From NCBI RefSeq assembly GCF_036346595.1, contig NZ_CP107834.1, forward strand, positions 2,170,001 through 2,234,000: a DNA stretch of 64,000 nt, in the 5' to 3' direction. The notes under the pieces were generated by a model, which saw only the letters and a program-made list of their open reading frames with translations, did no database searches and had not been told where the DNA came from. Source of the stretch: Streptomyces sp. NBC_00525 (lineage in GTDB: Bacteria > Actinomycetota > Actinomycetes > Streptomycetales > Streptomycetaceae). The stretch's first letter is position 1, and every line of letters starts with the position of its first letter. The translations under genes and the position numbers were made by a program. Below are positions 1 to 8,239 of the stretch, piece by piece.

Positions 1-792
1 GACGCGGACCTCGTGGTCGCCCTGCGCACCCCGACCGCGGACGGGCCGGTCACCGCGCACCCCAACAGCCACCAGACCTCATACACCGAGGACGAGCGGG
101 GCACCTGGAGCACCACGCAGTGGCGCTACCTCACCGCCGTGGACGTGCGGGGCGGCGGCACGGCGGCCACCGCGACGATCGTCGCGTTCGGCGACTCGCT
201 CACCGCGGGCTCCGGCTCCACCACCGACGCCGACGCCCGCTGGCCCGACGTGCTCGCCGACCGGCTGCACGGCCGGTACGCGGTCGTCAACCAGGGCATC
301 GGCGGCAACCGGCTGCTGCTCGACGACACCGGACCGCGCGCCCTGGACCGCTTCGACCGCGACGTCCTCGGGGTCGCCGGCGTGAAGACGGTCGTCATCG
401 CGCTCGGCATCAACGACGTGCAGGCGCTCCCCAGGGAGACCGACCCCGCGCGGATCACCGCCGCCCTGCGCGAACTCACCGACCGGGCCCACGCACGCGG
501 CCTGCGGGTCATCGGCGCGACCCTCATGCCGTACGGGGGCTGGCGCAACTGGACGGTGGACGGGGAGCGGGTGCGCCAGGCCGTCAACACGGAGATCCGG
601 TCGGGCGGCGTCTTCGACGAGGTACTCGACTTCGACGCGTCCCTGCGCGACCCGGCCGACCCGCAGCGGCTGCGCGCGGAGTACGACTCCGGCGACCATC
701 TGCACCTGAACGACGCGGGCTACGCGCGCCTGGCCGCGCTCCCGGACCTCGGCACGCTGCTCGCCACCAGGCCGACGACGGACGCCCTCTGA
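1..792 (+). CDS. SGNH/GDSL-family esterase or lipase, 5' end outside window
   Basis: The reading frame is open to the first base of the window, so the N-terminus is missing; about 263 residues remain. Visible SGNH blocks are the nucleophile motif FGDSLTAG, the oxyanion-hole glycine/asparagine block GIGGNR, the GIND block, and the C-terminal DHLHLND that supplies the catalytic Asp-His pair. This order is typical of GDSL hydrolases acting on ester bonds of lipids, acetylated sugars or polysaccharides; the substrate cannot be read from sequence. The residues ahead of the GDS block look like the end of an additional N-terminal domain, as in larger secreted streptomycete SGNH enzymes, but the signal peptide would lie outside the window. 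Confidence 0.85.
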   Translation, partial: DADLVVALRTPTADGPVTAHPNSHQTSYTEDERGTWSTTQWRYLTAVDVRGGGTAATATIVAFGDSLTAGSGSTTDADARWPDVLADRLHGRYAVVNQGIGGNRLLLDDTGPRALDRFDRDVLGVAGVKTVVIALGINDVQALPRETDPARITAALRELTDRAHARGLRVIGATLMPYGGWRNWTVDGERVRQAVNTEIRSGGVFDEVLDFDASLRDPADPQRLRAEYDSGDHLHLNDAGYARLAALPDLGTLLATRPTTDAL

Positions 793-823
793 GACGGCCG
801 GGCCGCCGGAGAAGGGGCCGGGG

Positions 824-1510
824 TCAGCGGTCCTCGCCCTTCTCCAGGCGGCCCCGCTCGCGCCGGGCCTCGCGCAGCCGCTGCTTCTCCGCCTTGCTGC
901 GCTTGTGCTCCACCCCGACGCCGCCCATCAGCGCGAAGCCGGTGATCCGGACCCGGGGCGCGTCCGGGGCGGGGACCGACTCGTCCCGCGCGTCCTCGCC
1001 GAACCCGCCCATGATGCCGACGCCCCGCACGTCCACGTTCAGGTCCGGCGGGACCGTCACATGGATGCCGCCCATGATCGTGAAGCAGCGGATCACGGTC
1101 TCGCGGTCCTCGAAGTTCGCCTCGCGCAGGTCGATCTCGCCGCCGCCCCACATCGCGAACGCGGTGAAGACCTTGCCGACCGTCCAGTTGCCCCGGCGCC
1201 GGAACCCGCCCCAGAACGCGAACGCGCCGCCCGAGGTGGCCGGCTTGCCGACGCGCTCCGCCCAGCGGGCCGCCGAACCGGTCCGGGGCCGTACCGCGGT
1301 CGGGGCCGGCACGGGCGCCGCGCCCACGGCGGGCAGGTCGCGGACGAGCGGTTCCAGCTCCCCGCGCGTACGGGCCTTGTACGCGCTGTCCAGACGCTGC
1401 TCGAACTCCTCCATCTCCAGCCGGCCCTCGGCGACCGCCTCACGCAGGATCTCGGCAACTCGTTCACGCTCGGCGTCGGAGGCCCGCATATCCGGAAGTT
1501 CGCTTGTCAT
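824..1510 (-). CDS. DUF1707 / LiaF-like cell-envelope protein
   Basis: A 228-residue protein. Residues about 7-60 (MRASDAERERVAEILREAV and following) match the DUF1707 domain, an actinobacterial helical module seen at the N-terminus of envelope-associated and regulatory proteins. The C-terminal half has repeated short Gly-rich beta stretches (TIMGGIHVTVP, GIMGGFGED, FALMGGVGVEHK) characteristic of the LiaF/DUF2154 fold linked to envelope stress. It ends in a basic Arg/Lys-rich tail. No membrane segment is visible. It faces the SGNH hydrolase convergently and is separated by 40 bp from the ABC exporter genes on the same strand. The molecular role is unknown; an envelope-response function is inferred from the fold only. 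Confidence 0.8.
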   Translation of the reverse strand: MTSELPDMRASDAERERVAEILREAVAEGRLEMEEFEQRLDSAYKARTRGELEPLVRDLPAVGAAPVPAPTAVRPRTGSAARWAERVGKPATSGGAFAFWGGFRRRGNWTVGKVFTAFAMWGGGEIDLREANFEDRETVIRCFTIMGGIHVTVPPDLNVDVRGVGIMGGFGEDARDESVPAPDAPRVRITGFALMGGVGVEHKRSKAEKQRLREARRERGRLEKGEDR

Positions 1511-1550
1511 ACCCCGCAGCCTATTGAACGCACCCGCTCACGTCACCGGC

Positions 1551-2543
1551 CTACGGGGCGGTGGCCGACGCGTACATCCGGGCGATGACGGCCTCGATGT
1601 CGGGCTCCCGCACCGAGAGGTCCGCCAACGGGTACTCCGCGGCGATCCGCGCCACCAGCGGGGCCGCCGACGCGGAGGCCGGGAAGGCCAGCCACTGGCG
1701 CGGCCCCTCCACCTTCACCGTCCGCACACCGGGCTCCGACTCCAGGCGGATCGGCGGGAGTTCGCGCTCCAGATCGACCACCAGGGTGCGTTCGCTCTCC
1801 CCCACCTCGTGCAGCCCGGCCAGACCGCCGTCGTACATCAGCCGGCCGTGGTCGATCACCATCACCCGGCTGCACAGCTGCTCGATGTCCGTGAGGTCAT
1901 GGGTGGTCAGCAGCACCGTCGTACCCCGCTCGGCGTTCAGGTCCCGCAGGAAGCCGCGCACCTTGGCCTTGGAGACCACGTCGAGGCCGATCGTCGGCTC
2001 GTCCAGGTACAGCACCTCCGGGTCGTGCAGCAGCGCCGCCGCGATGTCCCCGCGCATCCGCTGCCCCAGCGACAACTGACGCACCGGCACATCCAGCAGC
2101 TCGCCCAGGTCCAGGAGTTCGACGCACCGGTCCAGATTGGCGCGGAAACGCGCGTCCGGCACCCGGTACATGCGGTGCATCAGCCGGTACGAGTCGCGCA
2201 GCGGCAGGTCCCACCACAGCGTCGTGCGCTGCCCGAAGACCACACCGATGCGGTGCGCCAGCCGCGTACGCTCCCGCGAGGGGTCGATGCCCGCGACCCG
2301 CAGGGAGCCGCCGGTCGGGGTGAGGATGCCCGTCAGCATCTTGATCGTCGTGGACTTCCCGGCCCCGTTCGGCCCGATGTAGCCGACCATCTCGCCGCGC
2401 TCCACCCGGAAGCTGATCCCGTCGACCGCCCGCACCTGGCGGCGTTCGCCGCGCAGGAAGCCGGTTTTGCGCCGGACGTCGAAGACCTTCTCCAGCCCGT
2501 CCAGCTCGATGAAGGCCGGCCCGCCGCCCGTGCCCGTACCCAT
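1551..2543 (-). CDS. ABC exporter ATP-binding protein
   Basis: A 330-residue ATPase with Walker A GPNGAGKST, signature LSLGQRMRGD, Walker B VLYLDEPT and switch His in LLTTHDL, followed by an extension of about 80 residues. It is the third gene of a cassette with two ABC-2 type permeases (start 4286, then start 3436), so it should power export by that membrane pair. The frame stays open upstream, but ATG 2543 (MGTGTGGG) is chosen because it follows the permease stop at 2567 and the residues before it are permease sequence read out of frame. The substrate is unknown; related DUF990-type exporters are often annotated as daunorubicin/NatA-like. Confidence 0.9.
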   Translation of the reverse strand: MGTGTGGGPAFIELDGLEKVFDVRRKTGFLRGERRQVRAVDGISFRVERGEMVGYIGPNGAGKSTTIKMLTGILTPTGGSLRVAGIDPSRERTRLAHRIGVVFGQRTTLWWDLPLRDSYRLMHRMYRVPDARFRANLDRCVELLDLGELLDVPVRQLSLGQRMRGDIAAALLHDPEVLYLDEPTIGLDVVSKAKVRGFLRDLNAERGTTVLLTTHDLTDIEQLCSRVMVIDHGRLMYDGGLAGLHEVGESERTLVVDLERELPPIRLESEPGVRTVKVEGPRQWLAFPASASAAPLVARIAAEYPLADLSVREPDIEAVIARMYASATAP

Positions 2544-2566
2544 GCCGTTTCCTCTCCCGTCCCGGT

Positions 2567-3436
2567 TCAACTTCCCGTACTGCGGTACGACCGCAGCCCC
2601 CTGCGCCACGCGAGCCCCGCCGCCGACGCGCACACCGCCGCCACCACCGGCGGCAGGAACGCCACCCCGTCCGGCAGCCCCAGCGGCAGCGGCCTGTCCA
2701 GCAGATACAGCGCGGGCAGCCAGTTCACGAACGCCAGCGGCACCACGAACGTCACCCCGCGCACCAGGTCCTGCGCGAACACCGTCGGCGGGTACTGGAG
2801 CAGCGTGTTCCCGCCGTACGTGAACGAGTTCTGCACCTGCGAGGCGTCCTGCGCGACGAACTGGAACGCGCCGCCCGCCACGAACAGCGAACCGAAGATC
2901 ACCGACCCGCTCAGCAGCATCAGCGGCAGCACCGGCACCTTGACCGCGGTCCAGTCGATGTCCGCGGCCACCAGGCCGTAGCCGAGGACCAGCAGCCCCT
3001 GGGTCACCCGGCCCAGCCGGCGCAGCGCGAACCGGTCGGCCGCCACCTGCGCCAGGACCGGCACGGGCCGCACCAGCAGCGTGTCCAGCGTGCCGTCGCG
3101 GACCCGGCGGCCCAGCCGGTCCATCGACCCCATCAGCAGGTCCGCCAGGCCGAACGCCGTCCCCGAGGCCCCGTACAGCAGTGCGATCTCCGGGAGCGTG
3201 TAGCCGCCCAGCGCGTCGACGTGCGCGAACATCAGCAGGATCGTCACGAAGTCGAACGCCGTCGCCACGAAGTTCCCGAACGCCGTCATCAGGAACGACG
3301 CCCGGTACGCCATCGTCGAGCGCAGCCACATCGCGACGATCAGGCCGTACGCCCGGACCCCCTCGACCAGCCGGGACCTCGGTTCGTACGCCGTCACCGG
3401 CGCCGGCGGCACCGCGGCCTCGGCCGCCTCGGCCAC
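2567..3436 (-). CDS. ABC-2 type exporter permease (second)
   Basis: An integral membrane protein of about 289 residues with six hydrophobic segments (for example ATAFDFVTILLMFAHV and VPVLPLMLLSGSVIFGSLF), of the ABC-2/DUF990 type. It starts one base after the stop of the preceding permease (TGAcGTG), with AGGGTGG five bases before GTG 3436. An alternative GTG at 3445 would overlap that stop by 8 bases and add three residues. It partners the permease at 3438-4286 to form a heterodimeric channel driven by the ATPase at 1551-2543. The cargo is not deducible. Confidence 0.85.
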   Translation of the reverse strand: MAEAAEAAVPPAPVTAYEPRSRLVEGVRAYGLIVAMWLRSTMAYRASFLMTAFGNFVATAFDFVTILLMFAHVDALGGYTLPEIALLYGASGTAFGLADLLMGSMDRLGRRVRDGTLDTLLVRPVPVLAQVAADRFALRRLGRVTQGLLVLGYGLVAADIDWTAVKVPVLPLMLLSGSVIFGSLFVAGGAFQFVAQDASQVQNSFTYGGNTLLQYPPTVFAQDLVRGVTFVVPLAFVNWLPALYLLDRPLPLGLPDGVAFLPPVVAAVCASAAGLAWRRGLRSYRSTGS

Positions 3437-3437
3437 G

Positions 3438-4286
3438 TCAGCCACCCTGGACCACCACCCTCCGCGTCGCCGCCGACTGCACCAGCCGCCCCAGGAGCAG
3501 CAACACCGCGGCCCAGGACGCCTGGAACGCGTACACCCGCACCAGGCCCCAGCCCGTGTGCTTCCCCAGGAACACATCGGCCGGCAGCTGGAGCAGCGCC
3601 GACCACGGCAGCACCCGCGCCACCTCGCCCAGCAGCCCCGGGAACAGGCTCAGCGGCAGCAGCATCCCGGTGAAGAACAGCCCGGCCAGGAACGCGATCT
3701 GCGCCGCGCCCGCCCCGTCCATCAGCCAGAAGGCGGACAGCGCCACCAGATAGCGGATCGCGAAGCTCACCACCACGCCCAGCGCCACCGCCACCAGGAA
3801 TGCCAGCCAGGGGCCGGGGGACCCCGGAAGCGCCAGGTCGAAGGCGAGCGCGCCGAACACCATCGGCACGATGCCGCGCCCCAGCAGATGGAACGCCGCC
3901 CGCCCCAAGTCCTGCGCCAGCCACCACAGCTGGAGGTCGACCGGCCGGTAGAGGTCCACCGCGATGTCGCCCGTGCGGATGCGCTCGATCAGCTCGTCCT
4001 CGAAGCCGCCGCCCATCATCACGCAGGTCATCAGCAGGGCCTGGCCCAGCCAGACGAAGGTGAGGGCCTGCGGCATGTCGTAACCGCCCAGGTGGGGCCG
4101 CTCGTCCCACAACGCCCGGTAGGTGTAGGCGAGGATGAAGCCGAAGACGGTGTTGGTGAACACCCCCGCCGCCGTCTCGATCCGATAGGTGGCATAACGG
4201 CGGAAACCACCCGCCGCGACCACCGCGTAGACCCGCACAGCAACCGCCTCCCCGCTCACGGGTGCCGCACCGCGCGTGGACACCAA
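3438..4286 (-). CDS. ABC-2 type exporter permease (first)
   Basis: A 282-residue membrane protein, first gene of the three-gene exporter. The N-terminus is cytoplasmic, followed by six hydrophobic helices (for example GVFTNTVFGFILAYTYRAL, ALTFVWLGQALLMTCVMM) and a conserved cytosolic loop with IRTGDIAVDLYRPVDLQ, typical of the DUF990/ABC-2 family. The operon order permease-permease-ATPase, with a 1-bp gap and then a 23-bp gap, indicates co-transcription and translational coupling. The 124 bp to the divergent PBP gene must hold both promoters; no clear operator was seen there. Confidence 0.88.
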   Translation of the reverse strand: MVSTRGAAPVSGEAVAVRVYAVVAAGGFRRYATYRIETAAGVFTNTVFGFILAYTYRALWDERPHLGGYDMPQALTFVWLGQALLMTCVMMGGGFEDELIERIRTGDIAVDLYRPVDLQLWWLAQDLGRAAFHLLGRGIVPMVFGALAFDLALPGSPGPWLAFLVAVALGVVVSFAIRYLVALSAFWLMDGAGAAQIAFLAGLFFTGMLLPLSLFPGLLGEVARVLPWSALLQLPADVFLGKHTGWGLVRVYAFQASWAAVLLLLGRLVQSAATRRVVVQGG

Positions 4287-4410
4287 AGCGCAGAACCCTA
4301 GCCCGGCCGGGCCGGCCGCCGCGACCGTTTTTCGGCAGACGTTCCGAGGGTTATGAGACGGAAAAGGGCACTATGGGGGAACTGACCGCGGCCGAGGAGT
4401 CTGCACCGAC

Positions 4411-6870
4411 ATGAGCGACGAGCCACAGCAGAACGGGGAGACCGGCCCGCCGGGCTGGGCCCCCAGGGACCGGTCTGCCGACGCCGCCGCGGCCCCCGAC
4501 GGCACCGGCCCGAACGGCACCGGCAGCGACACCGGAACCGGTAGCGACACCGACCCCGCCCCCGGTTCCGGTGCGAAGAAGTCCGGCAAGGCCCGGCGGC
4601 CCAGGCGCACCGGCTGGCGGCGGCTGATCCCCACCTGGCGCATGGTCCTCGGCGGCGTCCTGCTCATCGCCCTGCTCCTGGTCGGCGGATTCTTCGCCGG
4701 CTACCAGCTCGTGGACATCCCGCCGGCCAACGCCAGCGCCACCGCCCAGTCCAACGTCTACCTGTACGCGGACGGCAGCGTCATCGCCCGCGACGGCGAC
4801 GTCAACCGCGAGAACATCCGGCTCGCCCAGGTCCCGCGCAACGTCCAGCACGCCGTGCTCGCCGCCGAGGACCGCGACTTCTACTCCGAACGCGCCGTCG
4901 ACATCAAGGCGATGTTCCGGGCCGGCTGGAACACCCTCACCGGCAAGGGCAAGCAGGGCGGCTCGACCATCACCCAGCAGTACGTCAAGAACTACTACCT
5001 GGGCCAGGAACAGACCGTCGTCCGCAAGGTGAAGGAATTCTTCATCGCCATCAAGCTCAACCGGGAGCAGTCCAAGGACCAGATCCTGGAGGGCTATCTC
5101 AACACCAGCTACTTCGGCCGCAACGCCTACGGCATCCAGGCCGCCTCCCAGGCGTACTACGGCAAGGACGCCAAGGACGTCACCACCGCCGAAGGCGCGT
5201 ACCTCGCCTCGCTGCTCAACGCGCCCAGCGCCTACGACGTCGTCGCCCACCCGCAGAACAAGCCCGCCGCCGTCGCCCGCTGGAACTACGTGCTCGACGG
5301 CATGGTCAAGGAGAAGTGGCTCACCCCCGCGCAGCGCGGGGCGATGACCTTCCCCGTCCCCGGACCGGTCAAACCGGCCAACAGCCTCTCCGGGCAGCGC
5401 GGCTACATCGTCAAGGCCGTCGACGACTACCTCGTGGACCAGGGCATCCTCGACGAGAAGACCCTCGCCACCCGCGGCTACCGCATCACCACCACGCTCC
5501 AGAAGAAGAAGCAGAGCGCCCTCGTGGCCGCCGTCGACGACCAGGTCATGTCCAAGACCGACGACGAACGCGCGGCCGACCGCAACGTCCGCGTCGGCGG
5601 CGCCTCCATCGACCCCGGCAACGGCCACGTCGTCGCCCTCTACGGCGGCATCGACTACACCCGGCAGTACGTCAACAACGCCACCCGCCGCGACTACCAG
5701 GTCGGCTCCACCTTCAAGCCCTTCGTCTTCACCTCCGCCGTCGCCAACGACTCCACCACCCAGGACGGCCGCCGCATCACCCCCAGCACCATCTACGACG
5801 GCACCAACAAGCGCATGGTCCAGGGCCCGGACGGCCCCACCGGCTACGACCCCGCCAACGAGGACGACGTCGACTACGGCCCCGTCACCGTGCGCACCGC
5901 CACCGACAAGTCCGTCAACGCCGTCTACGCCCAGATGGCCGAGGACGTCGGCCCCGAGAAGGTCCGGCGCACCGCCATCGGCCTCGGCATCCCGAAGAAC
6001 ACCCCCGACCTCACCCCCACCCCCTCCATCGCGCTCGGCGTCGCCACCGCCAGCGTCCTGGACATGACCGAGGCGTACGCGACCCTCGCCGCCCACGGCA
6101 AGCACGGCGACCACGTCCTGGTCACCGACGTCACCAAGGACGGCGAGCACGTCACGCTCCCCGGCCGCACGGTGAAGCAGGCCGTCAGCCGCGAGGCCGC
6201 CGACACCACCACCTCGATCCTCCGCAGCGTCGTCGACGGCGGCACCGGCACCGCCGCCCGGGGCGCGGGCCGCCCCGCAGCCGGGAAGACCGGCACCGCC
6301 GAGGAGGACCGGGCCGCCTGGTTCGCCGGCTACACCCCCGGCCTCGCCACCGTCATCGCCGTCATGGGCCAGGACCCCGACACCGGGGCGCAGAAGTCCC
6401 TCTACGGCGCGCTCGGGCTCCCCCGCATCAACGGCGGCGGCGCCCCCGCCCAGACCTGGGCCCAGTACACCGGCGCCGCCCTGCGCGGCACCCCGGTCGA
6501 GGAGTTCGACCTGGACACGGAGGAGGAGAGCGGCGACACCGCACTGCCCACCGAGGAGGACACCGCCCCCGGCGAGACCGGCCGCCGCACCCCCTCGGCC
6601 ACGCCCCGGCGCACCCCGTCCACCACCCCGTCCCGGACGCCCTCCGCGCCCGGCACCACCCCCGGCACCACGGACTCCCCCGACGGCGGCACCGACAGCG
6701 GCGGCACCGCGGACGGCGGCGCGGACACCGGCGGCACGGACGGGGGCGACGGCGGGGACACCGGGGGCGGGGACGGCGGCGACGGGGGCGGGGACGGCGG
6801 CGACGGCGGCACCCTCGAAGGGCCCCGCGGCACCCGGGCCCCCGTCGCGCGGCCTGCCGGGCGGACCTGA
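4411..6870 (+). CDS. Class A penicillin-binding protein (bifunctional transglycosylase/transpeptidase)
   Basis: An 819-residue peptidoglycan synthase. Order: polar, disordered cytoplasmic head (1-75); one membrane anchor (about 80-98, VLGGVLLIALLLVGGFFAGY); GT51 glycosyltransferase with catalytic Glu153 in AAEDRDFYS and GGSTITQQYVKN; then the transpeptidase with Ser433-Lys436 (GSTFKP), SVN near 508 and KTGT at 626-629. It polymerises lipid II glycan strands and cross-links stem peptides outside the membrane. From about residue 690 the tail is low complexity, first Thr/Pro/Arg-rich (RRTPS repeats), then Gly/Asp-rich (GGDGGDGG). Such tails are common in streptomycete PBPs and probably span the wall. 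It is convergent with the SMR gene, 14 bp away. Confidence 0.95.
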   Translation: MSDEPQQNGETGPPGWAPRDRSADAAAAPDGTGPNGTGSDTGTGSDTDPAPGSGAKKSGKARRPRRTGWRRLIPTWRMVLGGVLLIALLLVGGFFAGYQLVDIPPANASATAQSNVYLYADGSVIARDGDVNRENIRLAQVPRNVQHAVLAAEDRDFYSERAVDIKAMFRAGWNTLTGKGKQGGSTITQQYVKNYYLGQEQTVVRKVKEFFIAIKLNREQSKDQILEGYLNTSYFGRNAYGIQAASQAYYGKDAKDVTTAEGAYLASLLNAPSAYDVVAHPQNKPAAVARWNYVLDGMVKEKWLTPAQRGAMTFPVPGPVKPANSLSGQRGYIVKAVDDYLVDQGILDEKTLATRGYRITTTLQKKKQSALVAAVDDQVMSKTDDERAADRNVRVGGASIDPGNGHVVALYGGIDYTRQYVNNATRRDYQVGSTFKPFVFTSAVANDSTTQDGRRITPSTIYDGTNKRMVQGPDGPTGYDPANEDDVDYGPVTVRTATDKSVNAVYAQMAEDVGPEKVRRTAIGLGIPKNTPDLTPTPSIALGVATASVLDMTEAYATLAAHGKHGDHVLVTDVTKDGEHVTLPGRTVKQAVSREAADTTTSILRSVVDGGTGTAARGAGRPAAGKTGTAEEDRAAWFAGYTPGLATVIAVMGQDPDTGAQKSLYGALGLPRINGGGAPAQTWAQYTGAALRGTPVEEFDLDTEEESGDTALPTEEDTAPGETGRRTPSATPRRTPSTTPSRTPSAPGTTPGTTDSPDGGTDSGGTADGGADTGGTDGGDGGDTGGGDGGDGGGDGGDGGTLEGPRGTRAPVARPAGRT

Positions 6871-6884
6871 GTCGCGGACCTGAG

Positions 6885-7205
6885 TCAGTGACCCGAGGTG
6901 GCCTTCAGCCCCACGACGGCCACCAGCAGCAGACAGACGAAGAAGATCCGGGCCGCCGTCACCGGCTCGTGCAGCACCACCATGCCCAGGATCGCCGCGC
7001 CCGCGGCGCCGATGCCGACCCACACCCCGTACGCCGTACCGATCGGCAGCGTCCGGGCCGCGTGCGACAGCAGCACCATGCTCGCCACGATGCCCAGACC
7101 GGTGAACACACTCGGCCACAACCGGGTGAACCCCTCGGTGTACTTCATCCCGATCGACCAGGCCACTTCCAGCAGACCGGCGACGACCAGCAGCACCCAC
7201 GCCAT
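6885..7205 (-). CDS. gdx: SMR-family guanidinium exporter (SugE/Gdx)
   Basis: A 106-residue protein with four hydrophobic helices, the full length of a small multidrug resistance subunit, which works as an antiparallel dimer. The start (MAWVLLVVAGLLEVAWSIGM) has the essential Glu13 and the Trp16 typical of the Gdx subtype, followed by KYTEGFTRL and PIGTAYGVWVGIGA, and closes with GLKAT. The Gdx subtype exchanges guanidinium ion for two protons. The assignment is strengthened by a guanidine-III riboswitch immediately upstream (7248-7288). ATG 7205 has GGAGG seven bases upstream. Annotations of such genes as quaternary-ammonium pumps are probably secondary. Confidence 0.93.
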   Translation of the reverse strand: MAWVLLVVAGLLEVAWSIGMKYTEGFTRLWPSVFTGLGIVASMVLLSHAARTLPIGTAYGVWVGIGAAGAAILGMVVLHEPVTAARIFFVCLLLVAVVGLKATSGH

Positions 7206-7212
7206 GACAGAA

Positions 7213-7225
7213 CCTCCGACGAGAC
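7213..7225 (-). promoter_or_regulatory. Expression platform: ribosome-binding site of gdx overlapped by an aptamer-complementary segment
   Basis: On the minus strand GTCTCGTCGG (7225-7216) runs into the Shine-Dalgarno GGAGG (7217-7213). GTCTCGTCGG is the exact 10-nt complement of CCGACGAGAC (7286-7277) inside the riboswitch aptamer. Pairing of the two would hide the ribosome-binding site, and ligand binding would keep the aptamer strand busy and free it. This points to translational control; the switch itself is inference from complementarity. Confidence 0.7.
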
Positions 7226-7247
7226 AGAACACGCGAACTTCACGGGT

Positions 7248-7288
7248 GCGTCGTCTTTGCCAACCCGGTACGGCGCGTCTCGTCGGGG
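7248..7288 (-). promoter_or_regulatory. Guanidine-III (ykkC-III) riboswitch aptamer
   Basis: The minus-strand segment contains CCGACGAG, CGCGCCGTACC and GGGT..GGCAAAGACGACGC in the order and spacing of the compact pseudoknotted guanidine-III aptamer as I remember it (CCGGACGAG-GCGCCGTACCCGG-GGACAAGACGGCGC). It lies 43 bases upstream of the gdx start codon and just after a terminator that ends the preceding gene, so it is the 5' leader of gdx. Guanidine-III riboswitches turn on guanidinium exporters and carboxylases, which fits the downstream gene. Confirmation would need a covariance-model score. Confidence 0.88.
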
Positions 7289-7314
7289 TCCCTCCACCGT
7301 AGCAAAAAACAGGC

Positions 7315-7348
7315 AAAGGGCCTGGTGACAGCCGTCACCAGGCCCTTT
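7315..7348 (-). terminator. Rho-independent terminator after the GroES-like gene
   Basis: A perfect 15-bp stem (AAAGGGCCTGGTGAC / GTCACCAGGCCCTTT) with a 4-base loop. On the minus strand it is followed within a few bases by a run of six T. It isolates the GroES-like gene from the riboswitch-controlled gdx transcript. Confidence 0.85.
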
Positions 7349-7364
7349 CACGCCATCTCGGCGA

Positions 7365-7703
7365 CTACAGATACAGGCCGGTCGAGTCCGTCGAGCCCTC
7401 GAACCGGTCGGCGGCCACCGCGTGCAGGTCGCGCTCGCGCATCAGCACGTACGCCACGCCCCGCACCTCGACCTCCGCCCGGTCCTCCGGGTCGAACAGC
7501 ACCCGGTCCCCCGGCTCGACCGTGCGCACGTTCTGCCCCACCGCCACCACCACGGCCCACGCCAGCCGGCGGCCGACCGCGGCCGTCGCGGGAATCAGAA
7601 TGCCGCCGCCGGAACGCCGCTCGCCCTCGGGCGACTCGGACCGGACCAGCACTCGGTCGTGCAGCATCCGGATGGGCAGCTTGTCGTCGGTGTTCTCGCT
7701 CAC
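7365..7703 (-). CDS. GroES-like (Cpn10-family) protein
   Basis: A 112-residue protein beginning at GTG 7703. The Cpn10 fold is visible: LPIRMLHDRVLVRSESPEGERRSGGGILIP is the first strand plus the mobile-loop region, followed by VVAVGQNVRTVEPGDRVLFDP and a C-terminal strand VAYVLMRERDLHAV. It is not next to groEL, so it is a stand-alone paralogue rather than the main co-chaperonin. The mobile loop lacks the usual GG-hydrophobic-I/V-L spacing in its exact form, so a classical GroEL partnership is uncertain. A strong terminator (7315-7348) follows. Confidence 0.8.
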   Translation of the reverse strand: MSENTDDKLPIRMLHDRVLVRSESPEGERRSGGGILIPATAAVGRRLAWAVVVAVGQNVRTVEPGDRVLFDPEDRAEVEVRGVAYVLMRERDLHAVAADRFEGSTDSTGLYL

Positions 7704-7791
7704 GCCCCGCAACCTACCGGGCGGCGGCCCGCGCACGCGCGAGGGGGCGGCGCTTCACGCCCGTACGGGCCGGGAGCGCCGGGGCGACGCG

Positions 7792-8112
7792 TCAGCGCTT
7801 GTTGCGGCGGGAGGAGACCACGACCAGGCCGACCACGCCCGCCGCGAGCAGCGCCGCCGGGATCACGCGCTCCAGCCGGGGGCTGCCGGTCTCGGTGACG
7901 AACTGGGCCTTCACGTCCGAGACCGCCCGGTTCACCGCCACGTACGCGCGGCCGGCCGTCCGGTCCACGGTTCCGGCCACCTTCGCCTTCGCGTCACCGA
8001 TGATCGTCTTCGGGTGCACCCGCACCCCGATCTCATCGAGTACCACCGCCAGCTGCTCGCGCCTGCTGATGATGTCCGCCTCGATCTGCGCAGGGGTCCT
8101 GGCATCCGACAC
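7792..8112 (-). CDS. DUF3618 small membrane-anchored protein
   Basis: A 106-residue protein. The N-terminal segment RTPAQIEADIISRREQLAVV matches the DUF3618 pattern (a helix that starts near T-P-x-x-I and contains an R-x-x-L core). The middle is a helical, alternately charged stretch that could form a coiled coil, and the C-terminus has one hydrophobic helix (VIPAALLAAGVVGLVVVSS) followed by RRNKR, giving a cytoplasm-facing tail anchor. DUF3618 proteins are common in actinobacteria and of unknown function. It is divergent from bcp with 127 bp between them. Confidence 0.75.
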   Translation of the reverse strand: MSDARTPAQIEADIISRREQLAVVLDEIGVRVHPKTIIGDAKAKVAGTVDRTAGRAYVAVNRAVSDVKAQFVTETGSPRLERVIPAALLAAGVVGLVVVSSRRNKR

Positions 8113-8239
8113 CGCGCCGCCTCCGTGGTCCTCGTCCGGTAAACCTTCATCGACAGTCTGTCAGTTCCACCGCGTCCGCACCCGGCGGCACCCCCATTAC
8201 GCTCGGTCCCGTAGACCCCACGTACCAACGAGGAGAACC

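Noticed and set aside
1551..3329. N-terminal extension of the ABC ATPase frame
   Set aside because: The upstream part translates the permease gene out of frame; the ATPase domain begins normally at 2543.
4351..7200. A 949-codon open frame on the minus strand opposite the PBP gene
   Set aside because: It is a high-GC shadow: the translation is Gly/Ala/Val-rich with no motif, while the plus strand carries a full set of PBP catalytic motifs.
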